Shown here: positions 12,501 to 24,170 of the stretch, in pieces | Position numbering within the stretch: position 1 is the first letter of the stretch | Layout: each line of letters starts with the position of its first letter | Assembly: GCA_032719365.1 (NCBI GenBank) | Contig: CM064861.1 | Location: 94,004,721 to 94,068,720 of the forward strand | DNA from: Prinsepia uniflora | Lineage: Eukaryota > Streptophyta > Magnoliopsida > Rosales > Rosaceae | Length of the DNA stretch: 64,000 nt | Direction: 5' to 3' | Position numbers and translations under genes: made by a program | The notes under the pieces: generated by a model | Seen by the model: only the letters and a program-made list of their open reading frames with translations | What the model was told of the DNA's origin: nothing | The model's database searches: none

Positions 12501-12844
12501 TGGCCCTCGCCCATCGGACCTCCCGGTCAAAAAGTCAACATTTGGCCCCTAATAAGCCAAATTACCAAAATGCCCCTCAACTTCCGAACACCATAACTTT
12601 CTCTACGAATGTCGGAATCGAACGTGCCACCTGTCTATGAACTCGTGACGTCCCGAACTACGTCACGGTCATCGGTCAAAGTCCGTTTGACCGCCCGATC
12701 AAAAAGTCAACATTTTGCCCACGACCAGGGGCAAAACGGTCATTTTGCACATTTTGTCCGATTCCGCCCTACTAACCACCGTTCAACCTCACTAATCAAG
12801 ATTAGTGACTAAACTAATCCCGGAATTCGGGACGGGTCGTTACA
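9575..12844 (-). repeat. LARD element 1, 5' LTR (copy B)
   Basis: 3270 bp, offset exactly 6602 bp from copy A and near-identical to it. It is followed by TSD TGACA at 12845-12849, after which the interrupted gypsy LTR resumes. Confidence 0.92.
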
Positions 12845-13549
12845 TGACACGTGTCCTCTGACACTGTCAGTGATGACGTCATGCTGACGTCAGCAGTGAC
12901 GTCATGCTGACGTCAGCAGTACTGTAGCACCGTTGACCAGAGGGTTGACCAGGCACGTGGGGGCGCGTGTGAACAGTAATTTTGGTGGGACCACCACCAT
13001 TCTTTAGGTTTCGACGATCCGGATCCAATGGCGGTGGTTTCAGGTCGATCGGAGATCATTAAGTTGGTCAAAATGAGAGTTTTTGCCTTGGAAAGCGTGT
13101 TCGGGCAGCTTTTCCGGACCGGTTTCGATCTAGGGTTTCTTGGTTGAATGTTAGGGGTTTGTATTTACCCTTACGTATACTTTGGATGTGACAGGAATTT
13201 TGTAATTGTACCAGATCGAGGGTAAACGCTCGGTTTTCAGCAGGACTGTACTGTGAGTGGGCCATTTTCTTAAACCCTTGCGTGCATAAACGTTTTCTGG
13301 TTTTATTATACTTATTCATATGCTAAAACAATGATGTTTTTGATGATATGGAAAATATGGTTATGGCACGTTTCACGGTATTTGGGCTTGAGACCCGTTT
13401 GGTGAAACTTAATGATTGATTCAGATTTTATCTAGGTATATATATACCTTGCATGTGGATATCGATAAAATGTATTTGGTACTGCACTGTATAGATCCTT
13501 CCATGTTATATTGTCTCCTCCGGATGAGGTACCCCGGAGAGGTCACGGA
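12845..13549 (+). mobile_element. 3' LTR of the gypsy element, segment 2 of 3
   Basis: Continuation of the LTR interrupted at 2972. It opens with the TSD copy TGACA, then the second half of the TGACGTCA cluster. It contains TTTGGGCTTGAGACCCG near 13380, related to text in the older LTR at 24470. It is interrupted again at 13550 by a second LARD. Confidence 0.8.
12874..12915. promoter_or_regulatory. Cluster of four TGACGTCA palindromes (right half)
   Basis: Perfect octamers start at 12874, 12885, 12897 and 12908, at 11-12 bp spacing close to one helical turn. Joined to the left half they give eight sites in the original LTR. bZIP binding is inference from the motif. Confidence 0.75.
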
Positions 13550-16500
13550 TGACAGGACCCATCCCAATCCCCCCGGGATTACCGTGGAATGTGCCCTGCT
13601 CCCGTCCAACAAGGGGTGTCAGACAAGGGATAACCAAGAGCTACTGCCCAAACGGGCCATCCAGAGTGCGCAAGGACCGATGGAGGAGGTGTGCAAGTCT
13701 CAGTCTCTGCTGCAATCGCATCCGTAATCAACCTGAAGGGCATTAAAACCAAAAGCTGTGAGTGGACAAAAACCAATAAGTTTACCAAATACATTTATAA
13801 GACATTTATGCCCTCCAATAAAAACGTATGCATGCCACCAAAAACCAGTAACCAAAACGTTTGCTCAACCGAGCCATTAGGGCCTTAGCCCAAAAACCGT
13901 TAACCAAAAACCAAGTGTGGGAACTCAGCCCAAAACCGTGGAATACCACCACCATACATATTAAAACCATGTGGGTCACCACCCACTACCATAAATGAAC
14001 ATTAATTCAAAATCCGAAACCATTTAGGGTCCCTGACCCGACATACCATTTCATAACCAATAATCCCTTTTATTCACTAATCCATATTTTACCATTACCA
14101 TCACCTGCATCCCAGATGCTTAGCGTCCCAGACGCTAGACGTCCCTGACGTCATATCTCACGGTTTCATAAGCTACGCGTGCTGCCCGGGGTCTCTCCGG
14201 GTCCATATATCTGACATCCCTGATGTCTGACGTCCCTGACGTCAATCATAGCAATCCTGCTCCTGAGTCATCATACGGTCCGGCTGCTCCGTATAATGAC
14301 CCCTCGCAGGCAATGCACCGTGACTTCCCCAGTGTCCCAGACATCTGGAGGAGACCATCATATATCCTTGTATCCAGATGGTATATGGAAAACAGTTTTA
14401 TTAAATCCTTTTATCACATTATTACCATTGGGCCCTGCCCGAAATTTCCATAAAACCACATAATTCCATTTAGGGTCCTTGACCCAAAATCACCATTATA
14501 AAATATAGGGTCCCTGACCCAAAATCACATTTATTATCCAACTGGGCCTCATGCCCGATTTTATAAACCACTGGGCCCACGGCCCGATTTGTAAACCAAC
14601 TGGGCCCGCAGCCCGACTTATAAACCCACTGGGCCCACGGCCCGAATTCGTAAATCAACTGGGCCCCTGGCCCGATAACATAACTCAAATGGGTCTCAGC
14701 CCGATTTCATACCAACTGGGCCCCTGGCCCGATTTCATTAACCAACTGGGCCCCCGGCCCGATATTCAAATGGACTCCAAGTCCGAAATTTCCAACATAA
14801 TTGGGCCTCAAGCCCGAGTTCATATTTCCAATTTCAAAACCATTTTATCATATTATTTATTTAACCACAAGCACACAAAACCACAAATAAACCGTTAATC
14901 CCGATATACGTGAAATACGGAAAACACCTCGAAATACGTGCAACATAACCAAAATCAATGCTCACAAATACCATCATAGAAATCATGTATATAAACCATA
15001 TAACACATTTAAGCATGCATAGGATTTATAAAACCAAAGTCCACTCACAGACCGTTTTAACCGTGTGCCTCGATACGCGTGCCACCGGCCCTCCCGGGCC
15101 ACACCACTATCACCGGGACTCCCAATCCTGTCCAAATCACATTAGGGGGTCACTAACCTCAACATTAACATCCTATCATAGTCCCGTAATTTTCCCGAAT
15201 TTTTACTTATTTTTAAATTTAATTAAAACCCTTCGGACATCCCGAACAATATCGAGACGGTGTCCGATCGACACGAAACCAATTCCAAAATGTCCGTTAC
15301 ATCGAATGGATTAAAAGTCATGTTGACCTCACCTCGAGATTCGCGCCCACGCGCCGTCACGCGCCGCCGTGAGTGGCTGCGCGTGAAACTCACGCGCCTG
15401 CTACAGTGTCACCAGCCCAACCCGTTTGTCTGGTAAACGGGTCCAATTCACCCGCGACACAACCCGGTTCCAATCCTATCAATTCAGCCTTAATTACAAC
15501 AATTGATCATTCCATTAGCTTCGTTTTAAGTTTAATTTAAGTTCTGTAACATTGATTACACAAGACCGTACCTACAACTCCACGATTCGATGATGAACAC
15601 CAAGAACACCCGTCCGTTGTTCATCCTTCGAACCCCATCCATTTCAATCGATATCCTGAAATTGATTCAACCAGAAGCTTCCATGGACTCCGTAGATCAT
15701 TTCCCCCAACCCAATTGCTTCAATCCAGTGTTCAATCGTCACGACACAAACTCGAGCACCGTCACTGTTCATCAATGGAGGTCCATCGATCTCGATCAGT
15801 TTCCTTCAATTGATGAACCCAGAAGCATCGTGGGATCATGAGAAGTAGTTTCCCCACCTCAATTGCATCCAACGAAGCCTCCAATTCCACGACTCAGCTT
15901 CGATTTCTTCCTCTGTCACCAAGCTCGATCAGAGCCAAAACGGCACCATTCCTTCTCGTTTTTGATGTGGATCGACTCGTCTCAACCTCAGGAAGATGTT
16001 TGTAACCTCCAATTCGATCATCACAGCCCAATTCCTTCAATTTGATTTTCCCTCCCAAAACTCAATTTTTCGAATTCTCAGTTCTTCCTCACTGCCACTC
16101 TCTCGTGTTTACCCAGTTGAAATCACACTCAACTCACTCACAATTCGCACTCTCAGGTTCAGCAATGGAAGAGGAATCAAGGGTGGGAGAAAACTGGATT
16201 TGGTTGTACACGGTTAAGAAAACACAAATGGAATTAATGGGAATTAAAATGATTAATTAATTAATTAATAAATATTAAAACATCATAATGATGTTTCCCC
16301 TAAGACAAGGATTCTGGTTTCAAGGGATGAGTGACACTTGTCACTCATCCAGGTGTGTAGGGTCAACGGTCACTATTCATTATTATATTATTATTTTAAT
16401 CCCGGCCTCGGTTCGTTAGTTCGTTTCCTTGACCATAACGTCGTCGTCGGATCTCCGATTTCGGCATGCCGCCTGTCGTTGGATTCGTATCGACGATACC

Positions 16501-16858
16501 TACGTAACGGTCCTTGGCCCTCGTCCATCGGACCTCCCGATCAAAAAGTCAACATTTGGCCCCTAATAAGCCAAATTACCAAAATACCCCTCAACTTCCG
16601 AACACCATAACTTCCTCTACGAATGTCGGAATCGAACGTGCCACCTGTCTATGAACTCGTGACGTCCCGAACTACGTCACGGTCATCGGTCAAAGTCCGT
16701 TTGACCGCCCGATCAAAAAGTCAACATTTTGCCCACGACCAGGGGCAAAACGGTCATTTTGCACATTTTGTCCGATTCCGCCCTACTAACCACCGTTCAA
16801 CCTCGCTAATCAAGATTAGTCACTAAACTAATCCCGGAATTCGGGACGGGTCGTTACA
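13550..16858 (-). repeat. LARD element 2, 3' LTR (copy C)
   Basis: 3309 bp. It has the GGGCCC array at 14427-14818, the 26-bp palindrome at 16325-16350, and the polypurine module just right of it (16859-16876, second copy near 16917-16934). Confidence 0.91.
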
Positions 16859-19800
16859 ATCTTCCCTCCTTAATAAATTTCGTCCTCGAAATTCCAACCG
16901 CTCTAAACTCAACGTACTTCCCTCCTTAAAAAGTTTCGCTCTCGAAACTCGATTACCCTGATTCCACGAACACCCCGTGGAAAGTGGAATCGACCACGCA
17001 ACACGTGTACACCCGCACACCAACTAACCAGGCAAAACTTGTCTGCACTCTACGTACCACTAATACTCAAAACGCAACGACTACATTCGACCCCGTCGAA
17101 TGACTGAAACTACTTGTTTCGAATTTGACACCACTTGTCAAATCCACCCTCTCGTTGACGCAACAACTCGACGGTTCCTTTCCCACTCCCACTAGGAGTC
17201 AGCTGACCCCACTCAACAATCTATGTTGACACATCCTGACAATCTGTCACCACACAGTTGTTGTCAGTCGAAAACTGACACTAAACTCACTCGTGGCTAC
17301 ACATGCCACCAACGTACTCGACTCACCAATACCCTTACCGACATTTCACACGACCTGTGTGTAATTAAACACATAGGAATTACCATGACCCATTGCATAA
17401 TAATGTCCGATCCACAACCAATCCCATGGTATCGGAACCAATCCGACTACCAACACGTTCACCAACACACCTCGGGTATATCCCGTATACCGTAACTAGA
17501 CATCACAAGTCTACAAGTATTGTACCTCGAACCATGTACGAAGTACACACATCTACCTAATAACTAGACTACAACCACCTAGGTCATAGCCGAACGCGTT
17601 CCAACAATGGAGTACGTTTGCCCAATCCAGCATGAGACAAAACGAAACTCCACCCAACATCTAGTTCCAATTCCGAATCCAAATCCGCAATTTCGTAAGA
17701 AACCCCGGATCCAAACCCAGACATCACAGTTGAACTCATTTCCAAATCCGAATCCGAAATCATTATTCCGTAAGCTAGCATTTGGAATAACCATTCCGTA
17801 CCCAAATCCGGAAATATACTTTCAAGTTCCAAAATCGAATCCTGAATCGTCACCCAGATATTCGATTCCAAATCCCGAAATCTCGTTCACATTTACCAAG
17901 ACACACCAAAACCAAACCTATCGGTTACCCATTCAATACACTTGATTGACTTCATAGGGAAGCCAATCCAACCTCCACACGTCTAAGGTTGACAAAATTC
18001 AACTACCTTGAAAACCTACTCACCCGAGTAGAATACCCTACGGGCCCTTCGAAAAGAAGTTCAATCTCGTCATTTACGACTCACGTACCAAGGTAAGAGT
18101 GATATACTCTCCCCCTATCTGAATCATCAAGATCACGACCCAGATAGACACTGTGTCCCTGACAATAACGTCAAAATCCTAGATCGCCACAACGATTGAC
18201 AACCGACTCCGACAACTAGACAGATCAGTCAACGACGAGACACGTCGAGACTGCGGATTCTCACGGATTACCTTGTATCAATCCTTGTCATTCCACCTAG
18301 GAAAAACCAAGGATGATCCAAAATGATGACGTCAAAACTCATCCTACGTGGATGCAACCAAAACTCGATGCACTCACCACGCCATGTACCCCAACATCGT
18401 CTGCCACCAAGCAGAAAATGAAACATCTCGTTTACCTAATTTCGAACACGTAGTTCCTCCTAAGGACCTCACAACACACACGGGCTCACCAACCAATACA
18501 CGCTCAACGTACTGGTAACTACACTCAACGTCTGCCAGGGCAGAAAGCAAGAAGTCAACCCCAATGACTTCGGAATACCAATCACCAAGAACGAACACCA
18601 CTCTCGTTCCCCAATCACAACGCTTCTCGAATTCAAGGTTCCAACCACGTTGGAAACAGACATGCTCCCAACAAGACGTCAAGTCTAACCACTAGACTTC
18701 CTACCTCCTCAACTCACTTGGACAACGTGTCCACAATCGATCCGTTATTGTCCCGTTCGCACATCCCGACCTTTACAGGTTCAACACTCGGTTTTCCAAG
18801 TTCTCAATTACAAATTCCTACCTTTATACCACTAATGGTTTTCCTCGTCTTTTCTAGTTTTAATCATTTCCATGTACATTTTAGGGATATTTAAAAACAT
18901 AAAAACGCACAAATTTTGGAGTTGCCAACAACTCCCCCAAATCCACTAATCATCCCAAAATTCCTTAAGTCTTAATTATACCATTTTAATCCACTCATCA
19001 CTGGTTATCTCACCACTATTGGGACTTATCCCAACACAGCACAATCTTAACTGGATCCCATCCAGTCCATCCCTCAACCACTACCGAATCTCAAAGACCG
19101 AACATATGTTCATCATGGCGGAGTCACACCCCAATTTGTGGCTCATCGTCAACACCATTACTGACACTAGCACCAGCGCTAGTACCAGCACCAACACTCT
19201 ATCAACATCACTAGTATCAGCACACATGCATCCATACTAGCATCAGCACAAAAGTACCAACCCCGCAAACATCCATACTGCACACCGTGTGCAAATACGA
19301 CAATCCTGGATCTCCGTTCATACGGAACGACGATCCCGTACCTCACGACTATAGGTACCACTATTCTGACAATCCTTATCAGGAAAATGAACGTTCCCCG
19401 AACGTCCCCTGATCTCCAAGTATTATGACCACACTGATTACCCTTGATAGCCAGTCATCTCCATATGACTACCGACTAACTGTCATTGCTATCGAGATCC
19501 ACATCCACACATCACACCAATACCCGATCCAACACGGGATTCCATAATTTATCTCAGAACCGTATCCGTAAATCGAATCTCATAGTTCTGCCTAGACTCA
19601 CCAGAGCCATCCACATGGTCATTCATGACCTCAGCCACTCCTCGCAGCACAAGTTCACACCCGCTAATCACAATTAAGGTTTACCTTTTTAATACTAGGG
19701 TTCCACAATCACACCCTATGGTTCAACCGAACCAAACAGTTTTCCGTAATATAAATCCACAACCTGACCGACCCCGCGGTCCTGACATCGAATAGACGTC

Positions 19801-20189
19801 AAATCCAATCCTACCATCCCATCAACGTGGGTTCCACCACTAGGTCATCGGCCAACTCCGATGAACCAACATCCCTCACACTAGAAACCACCACAAGGGT
19901 TCACATTTTAGACCATTACTCACGTGAGGTTCCCCGAACCTGGCTGCACCTAGCAGCACAACAATCCAATATCACATGACCGAACCGACGGTCCCACTAT
20001 ACCAGTTCACCACAATCAACCCCACTTGGGTCGAATCACATTAACGCACGGCGTATCGGGCCAATTGCACTCCATCCACTATCCAAACCCAAAAACTATC
20101 TATCAGGTTGATAACGAATTGCAGCCCAATGAGACATCACACCCTCGACCTGCGCGCACAAATAGAGCAACCATGCTCTGATACCAAGT
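16859..20189 (-). mobile_element. LARD element 2 internal region (non-coding)
   Basis: 3331 bp, homologous throughout to the internal region of element 1. The polypurine tract is on the left and the primer site on the right (20175-20186, minus strand, TGGTATCAGAGC). ORFs are short and without recognised motifs. Confidence 0.85.
20175..20186 (-). promoter_or_regulatory. Primer binding site, LARD element 2
   Basis: The minus strand reads TGGTATCAGAGC, three bases from the LTR end, as in element 1. Confidence 0.87.
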
Positions 20190-23100
20190 TGACAGGACCC
20201 ATCCCAATCCCCCCGGGATTACCGTGGAATGTGCCCTGCTCCCGTCCAACAAGGGGTGTCAGACAAGGGATAACCAAGAGCTACTGCCCAAACGGGCCAT
20301 CCAGAGTGCGCAAGGACCGATGGAGGAGGTGTGCAATGTCTCAGTCTCTGCTGCAATCGCATCCGTAATCAACCTGAAGGGCATTAAAACCAAAAGCTGT
20401 GAGTGGACAAAAACCAATAAGTTTACCAAATACATTTATAAGACATTTATGCCCTCCAATAAAAACGTATGCATGCCACCAAAAACCAGTAACCAAAACG
20501 TTTGCTCAACCGAGCCATTAGGGCCTTAGCCCAAAAACCGTTAACCAAAAACCAAGTGTGGGAACTCAGCCCAAAACCGTGGAATACCACCACCATACAT
20601 ATTAAAACCATGTGGGTCACCACCCACTACCATAAATGAACATTAATTCAAAATCCGAAACCATTTAGGGTCCCTGACCCGACATACCATTTCATAACCA
20701 ATAATCCCTTTTATTCACTAATCCATATTTTACCATTACCATCACCTGCATCCCAGATGCTTAGCGTCCCAGACGCTAGACGTCCCTGACGTCATATCTC
20801 ACGGTTTCATAAGCTACGCGTGCTGCCCGGGGTCTCTCCGGGTCCATATATCTGACATCCCTGATGTCTGACGTCCCTGACGTCAATCATAGCAATCCTG
20901 CTCCTGAGTCATCATACGGTCCGGCTGCTCCGTATAATGACCCCTCGCAGGCAATGCACCGTGACTTCCCCAGTGTCCCAGACATCTGGAGGAGACCATC
21001 ATATATCCTTGTATCCAGATGGTATATGGAAAACAGTTTTATTAAATCCTTTTATCACATTATTACCATTGGGCCCTGCCCGAAATTTCCATAAAACCAC
21101 ATAATTCCATTTAGGGTCCTTGACCCAAAATCACCATTATAAAATATAGGGTCCCTGACCCAAAATCACATTTATTATCCAACTGGGCCTCATGCCCGAT
21201 TTTATAAACCACTGGGCCCACGGCCCGATTTGTAAACCAACTGGGCCCGCAGCCCGACTTATAAACCCACTGGGCCCACGGCCCGAATTCGTAAATCAAC
21301 TGGGCCCCTGGCCCGATAACATAACTCAAATGGGTCTCAGCCCGATTTCATACCAACTGGGCCCCTGGCCCGATTTCATTAACCAACTGGGCCCCCGGCC
21401 CGATATTCAAATGGACTCCAAGTCCGAAATTTCCAACATAATTGGGCCTCAAGCCCGAGTTCATATTTCCAATTTCAAAACCATTTTATCATATTATTTA
21501 TTTAACCACAAGCACACAAAACCACAAATAAACCGTTAATCCCGATATACGTGAAATACGGAAAACACCTCGAAATACGTGCAACATAACCAAAATCAAT
21601 GCTCACAAATACCATCATAGAAATCATGTATATAAACCATATAACACATTTAAGCATGCATAGGATTTATAAAACCAAAGTCCACTCACAGACCGTTTTA
21701 ACCGTGTGCCTCGATACGCGTGCCACCGGCCCTCCCGGGCCACACCACTATCACCGGGACTCCCAATCCTGTCCAAATCACATTAGGGGGTCACTAACCT
21801 CGACATTAACATCCTATCAAAGTCCCGTAATTTTCCCGAATTTTTACTTATTTTTAAATTTAATTAAAACCCTTCGGACATCCCGAACAATATCGAGACG
21901 GTGTCCGATCGACACGAAACCAATTCCAAAATGTCCGTTACATCGAATGGATTAAAAGTCATGTTGACCTCACCTCGAGATTCGCGCCCACGCGCCGTCA
22001 CGCGCCGCCGTGAGTGGCTGCGCGTGAAACTCACGCGCCTGCTACAGTGTCACCAGCCCAACCCGTTTGTCTGGTAAACGGGTCCAATTCACCCGCGACA
22101 CAACCCGGTTCCAATCCTATCAATTCAGCCTTAATTACAACAATTGATCATTCCATTAGCTTCGTTTTAAGTTTAATTTAAGTTCTGTAACATTGATTAC
22201 ACAAGACCGTACCTACAACTCCACGATTCGATGATGAACACCAAGAACACCCGTCCGTTGTTCATCCTTCGAACCCCATCCATTTCAATCGATATCCTGA
22301 AATTGATTCAACCAGAAGCTTCCATGGACTCCGTAGATCATTTCCCCCAACCCAATTGCTTCAATCCAGTGTTCAATCGTCACGACACAAACTCGAGCAC
22401 CGTCACTGTTCATCAATGGAGGTCCATCGATCTCGATCAGTTTCCTTCAATTGATGAACCCAGAAGCATCGTGGGATCATGAGAAGTAGTTTCCCCACCT
22501 CAATTGCATCCAACGAAGCCTCCAATTCCACGACTCAGCTTCGATTTCTTCCTCTGTCACCAAGCTCGATCAGAGCCAAAACGGCACCATTCCTTCTCGT
22601 TTTTGATGTGGATCGACTCGTCTCAACCTCAGGAAGATGTTTGTAACCTCCAATTCGATCATCACAGCCCAATTCCTTCAATTTGATTTTCCCTCCCAAA
22701 ACTCAATTTTTCGAATTCTCAGTTCTTCCTCACTGCCACTCTCTCGTGTTTACCCAGTTGAAATCACACTCAACTCACTCACAATTCGCACTCTCAGGTT
22801 CAGCAATGGAAGAGGAATCAAGGGTGGGAGAAAACTGGATTTGGTTGTACACGGTTAAGAAAACACAAATGGAATTAATGGGAATTAAAATGATTAATTA
22901 ATTAATTAATAAATATTAAAACATCATAATGATGTTTCCCCTAAGACAAGGATTCTGGTTTCAAGGGATGAGTGACACTTGTCACTCATCCAGGTGTGTA
23001 GGGTCAACGGTCACTATTCATTATTATATTATTATTTTAATCCCGGCCTCGGTTCGTTAGTTCGTTTCCTTGACCATAACGTCGTCGTCGGATCTCCGAT

Positions 23101-23499
23101 TTCGGCATGCCGCCTGTCGTTGGATTCGTATCGACGATACCTACGTAACGGTCCTTGGCCCTCGTCCATCGGACCTCCCGATCAAAAAGTCAACATTTGG
23201 CCCCTAATAAGCCAAATTACCAAAATACCCCTCAACTTCCGAACACCATAACTTCCTCTACGAATGTCGGAATCGAACGTGTCACCTGTCTATGAACTCG
23301 TGACGTCCCGAACTACGTCACGGTCATCGGTCAAAGTCCGTTTGACCGCCCGATCAAAAAGTCAACATTTTGCCCACGACCAGGGGCAAAACGGTCATTT
23401 TGCACATTTTGTCCGATTCCGCCCTACTAACCACCGTTCAACCTCGCTAATCAAGATTAGTCACTAAACTAATCCCGGAATTCGGGACGGGTCGTTACA
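20190..23499 (-). repeat. LARD element 2, 5' LTR (copy D)
   Basis: 3310 bp, GGGCCC array at 21068-21459, 26-bp palindrome at 22966-22991. It is followed by TSD ACGGA at 23500-23504. Confidence 0.91.
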
Positions 23500-24170
23500 A
23501 CGGACGTCTAGAACGTCCAGCGTCTATGACGCTAAGCATCGGGGATGCTGTACCCGAACGGGGTTCGGGGATTGAACTCGGAAATTGAGACCCGAGTGGC
23601 ACGCGTAGCCTTGTGATTGTGACCTTATTGACGTCAGGGACGTCAGACATCAGGGATGTCGGGATTGGAGTGTATAGTGCAGCAACTAAAATTATACTTA
23701 TGTTCTTATTACATGCCTTATGGTTTATATTATATGGTTTATGATTTTAAACAATGATGCATGCATGTTTGGAAAACAGAGGGGTAAATTATATATGTTA
23801 CTTATCAAATGATTTTATAAACTTGAGTTTCGGTCCACTCACCCTTACTGTTTTGATAACCCCTCCAGGTCGGGAAACTGAGGTAGAGGAGGAACCAGAG
23901 GCTGAGGCATAGATCCACTTTCTGCGTACCTGAACCCCTGTTGGGTGGTGTACCCGCAGGTTTTTAATAGAGTCGTGCTCGCAACTTGTATTTCGGATTT
24001 TCATCCCTTGTCTGACATTCGTTTAATTCGGATTTGATGTATGACTTAATTTCTGTTATTTATGCATTTAAATATTTTTTGAGGTTAAAATTGGTATGAA
24101 TTATTGGGTGTCAGACGGGAGCAGGGCACGTCCCCTTGTGGTCCCTGTGGGATCGGGGCGGGTCCTGTTA
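23500..24170 (+). mobile_element. 3' LTR of the gypsy element, segment 3 of 3 (3' end)
   Basis: Resumes after the ACGGA TSD. It carries GACGTCAGGGACGTC-type palindromes near 23630-23660 and a GTCCACTCAC...CCCTCCAGG block at 23832-23870, also found near the 3' end of the LARD LTRs. It ends GGGCGGGTCCTGTTA at 24170, where the LARD LTRs end GGGTCCTGTCA; the last bases TTA instead of TCA would be a point change. The boundary is set by this parallel and not by a TSD, because the 5' end lies outside the window. Confidence 0.65.

Larger units (their letters stand above)
2973..12844 (-). mobile_element. LARD-like non-autonomous LTR retrotransposon, element 1
   Basis: This 9872-bp element consists of two 3270-bp LTRs (2973-6242 and 9575-12844) around a 3332-bp internal region. 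On the minus strand it reads TGTAACGACCCGTCCCG...GGGTCCTGTCA. It has a primer site, a polypurine tract and a 5-bp TSD (TGACA). No gag or pol motif is found in any internal frame, which fits the LARD class: long LTRs and a non-coding core, mobilised in trans. The LTRs differ by at least one substitution (C at 3123 versus T at 9725), and no indel separates them since lengths are equal, so insertion is recent. The related gypsy polypurine and LTR ends suggest a Tekay/Del partner. Confidence 0.93.
13550..23499 (-). mobile_element. LARD-like non-autonomous LTR retrotransposon, element 2 (variant subfamily)
   Basis: This 9950-bp element has LTRs of 3309 bp (13550-16858) and 3310 bp (20190-23499) and a 3331-bp internal region, on the minus strand. 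TSD ACGGA lies at 13545-13549 and 23500-23504. The 1-nt length difference is a deletion near 13696 in the left LTR. By eye the LTRs also differ at about 15157, 15180 and 23281, so this insertion may be slightly older than element 1. It differs from elements 1 and 3 by a substituted segment around 14005-14090 and many scattered changes, so it is a separate subfamily. No coding capacity for gag-pol was found. Confidence 0.93.
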
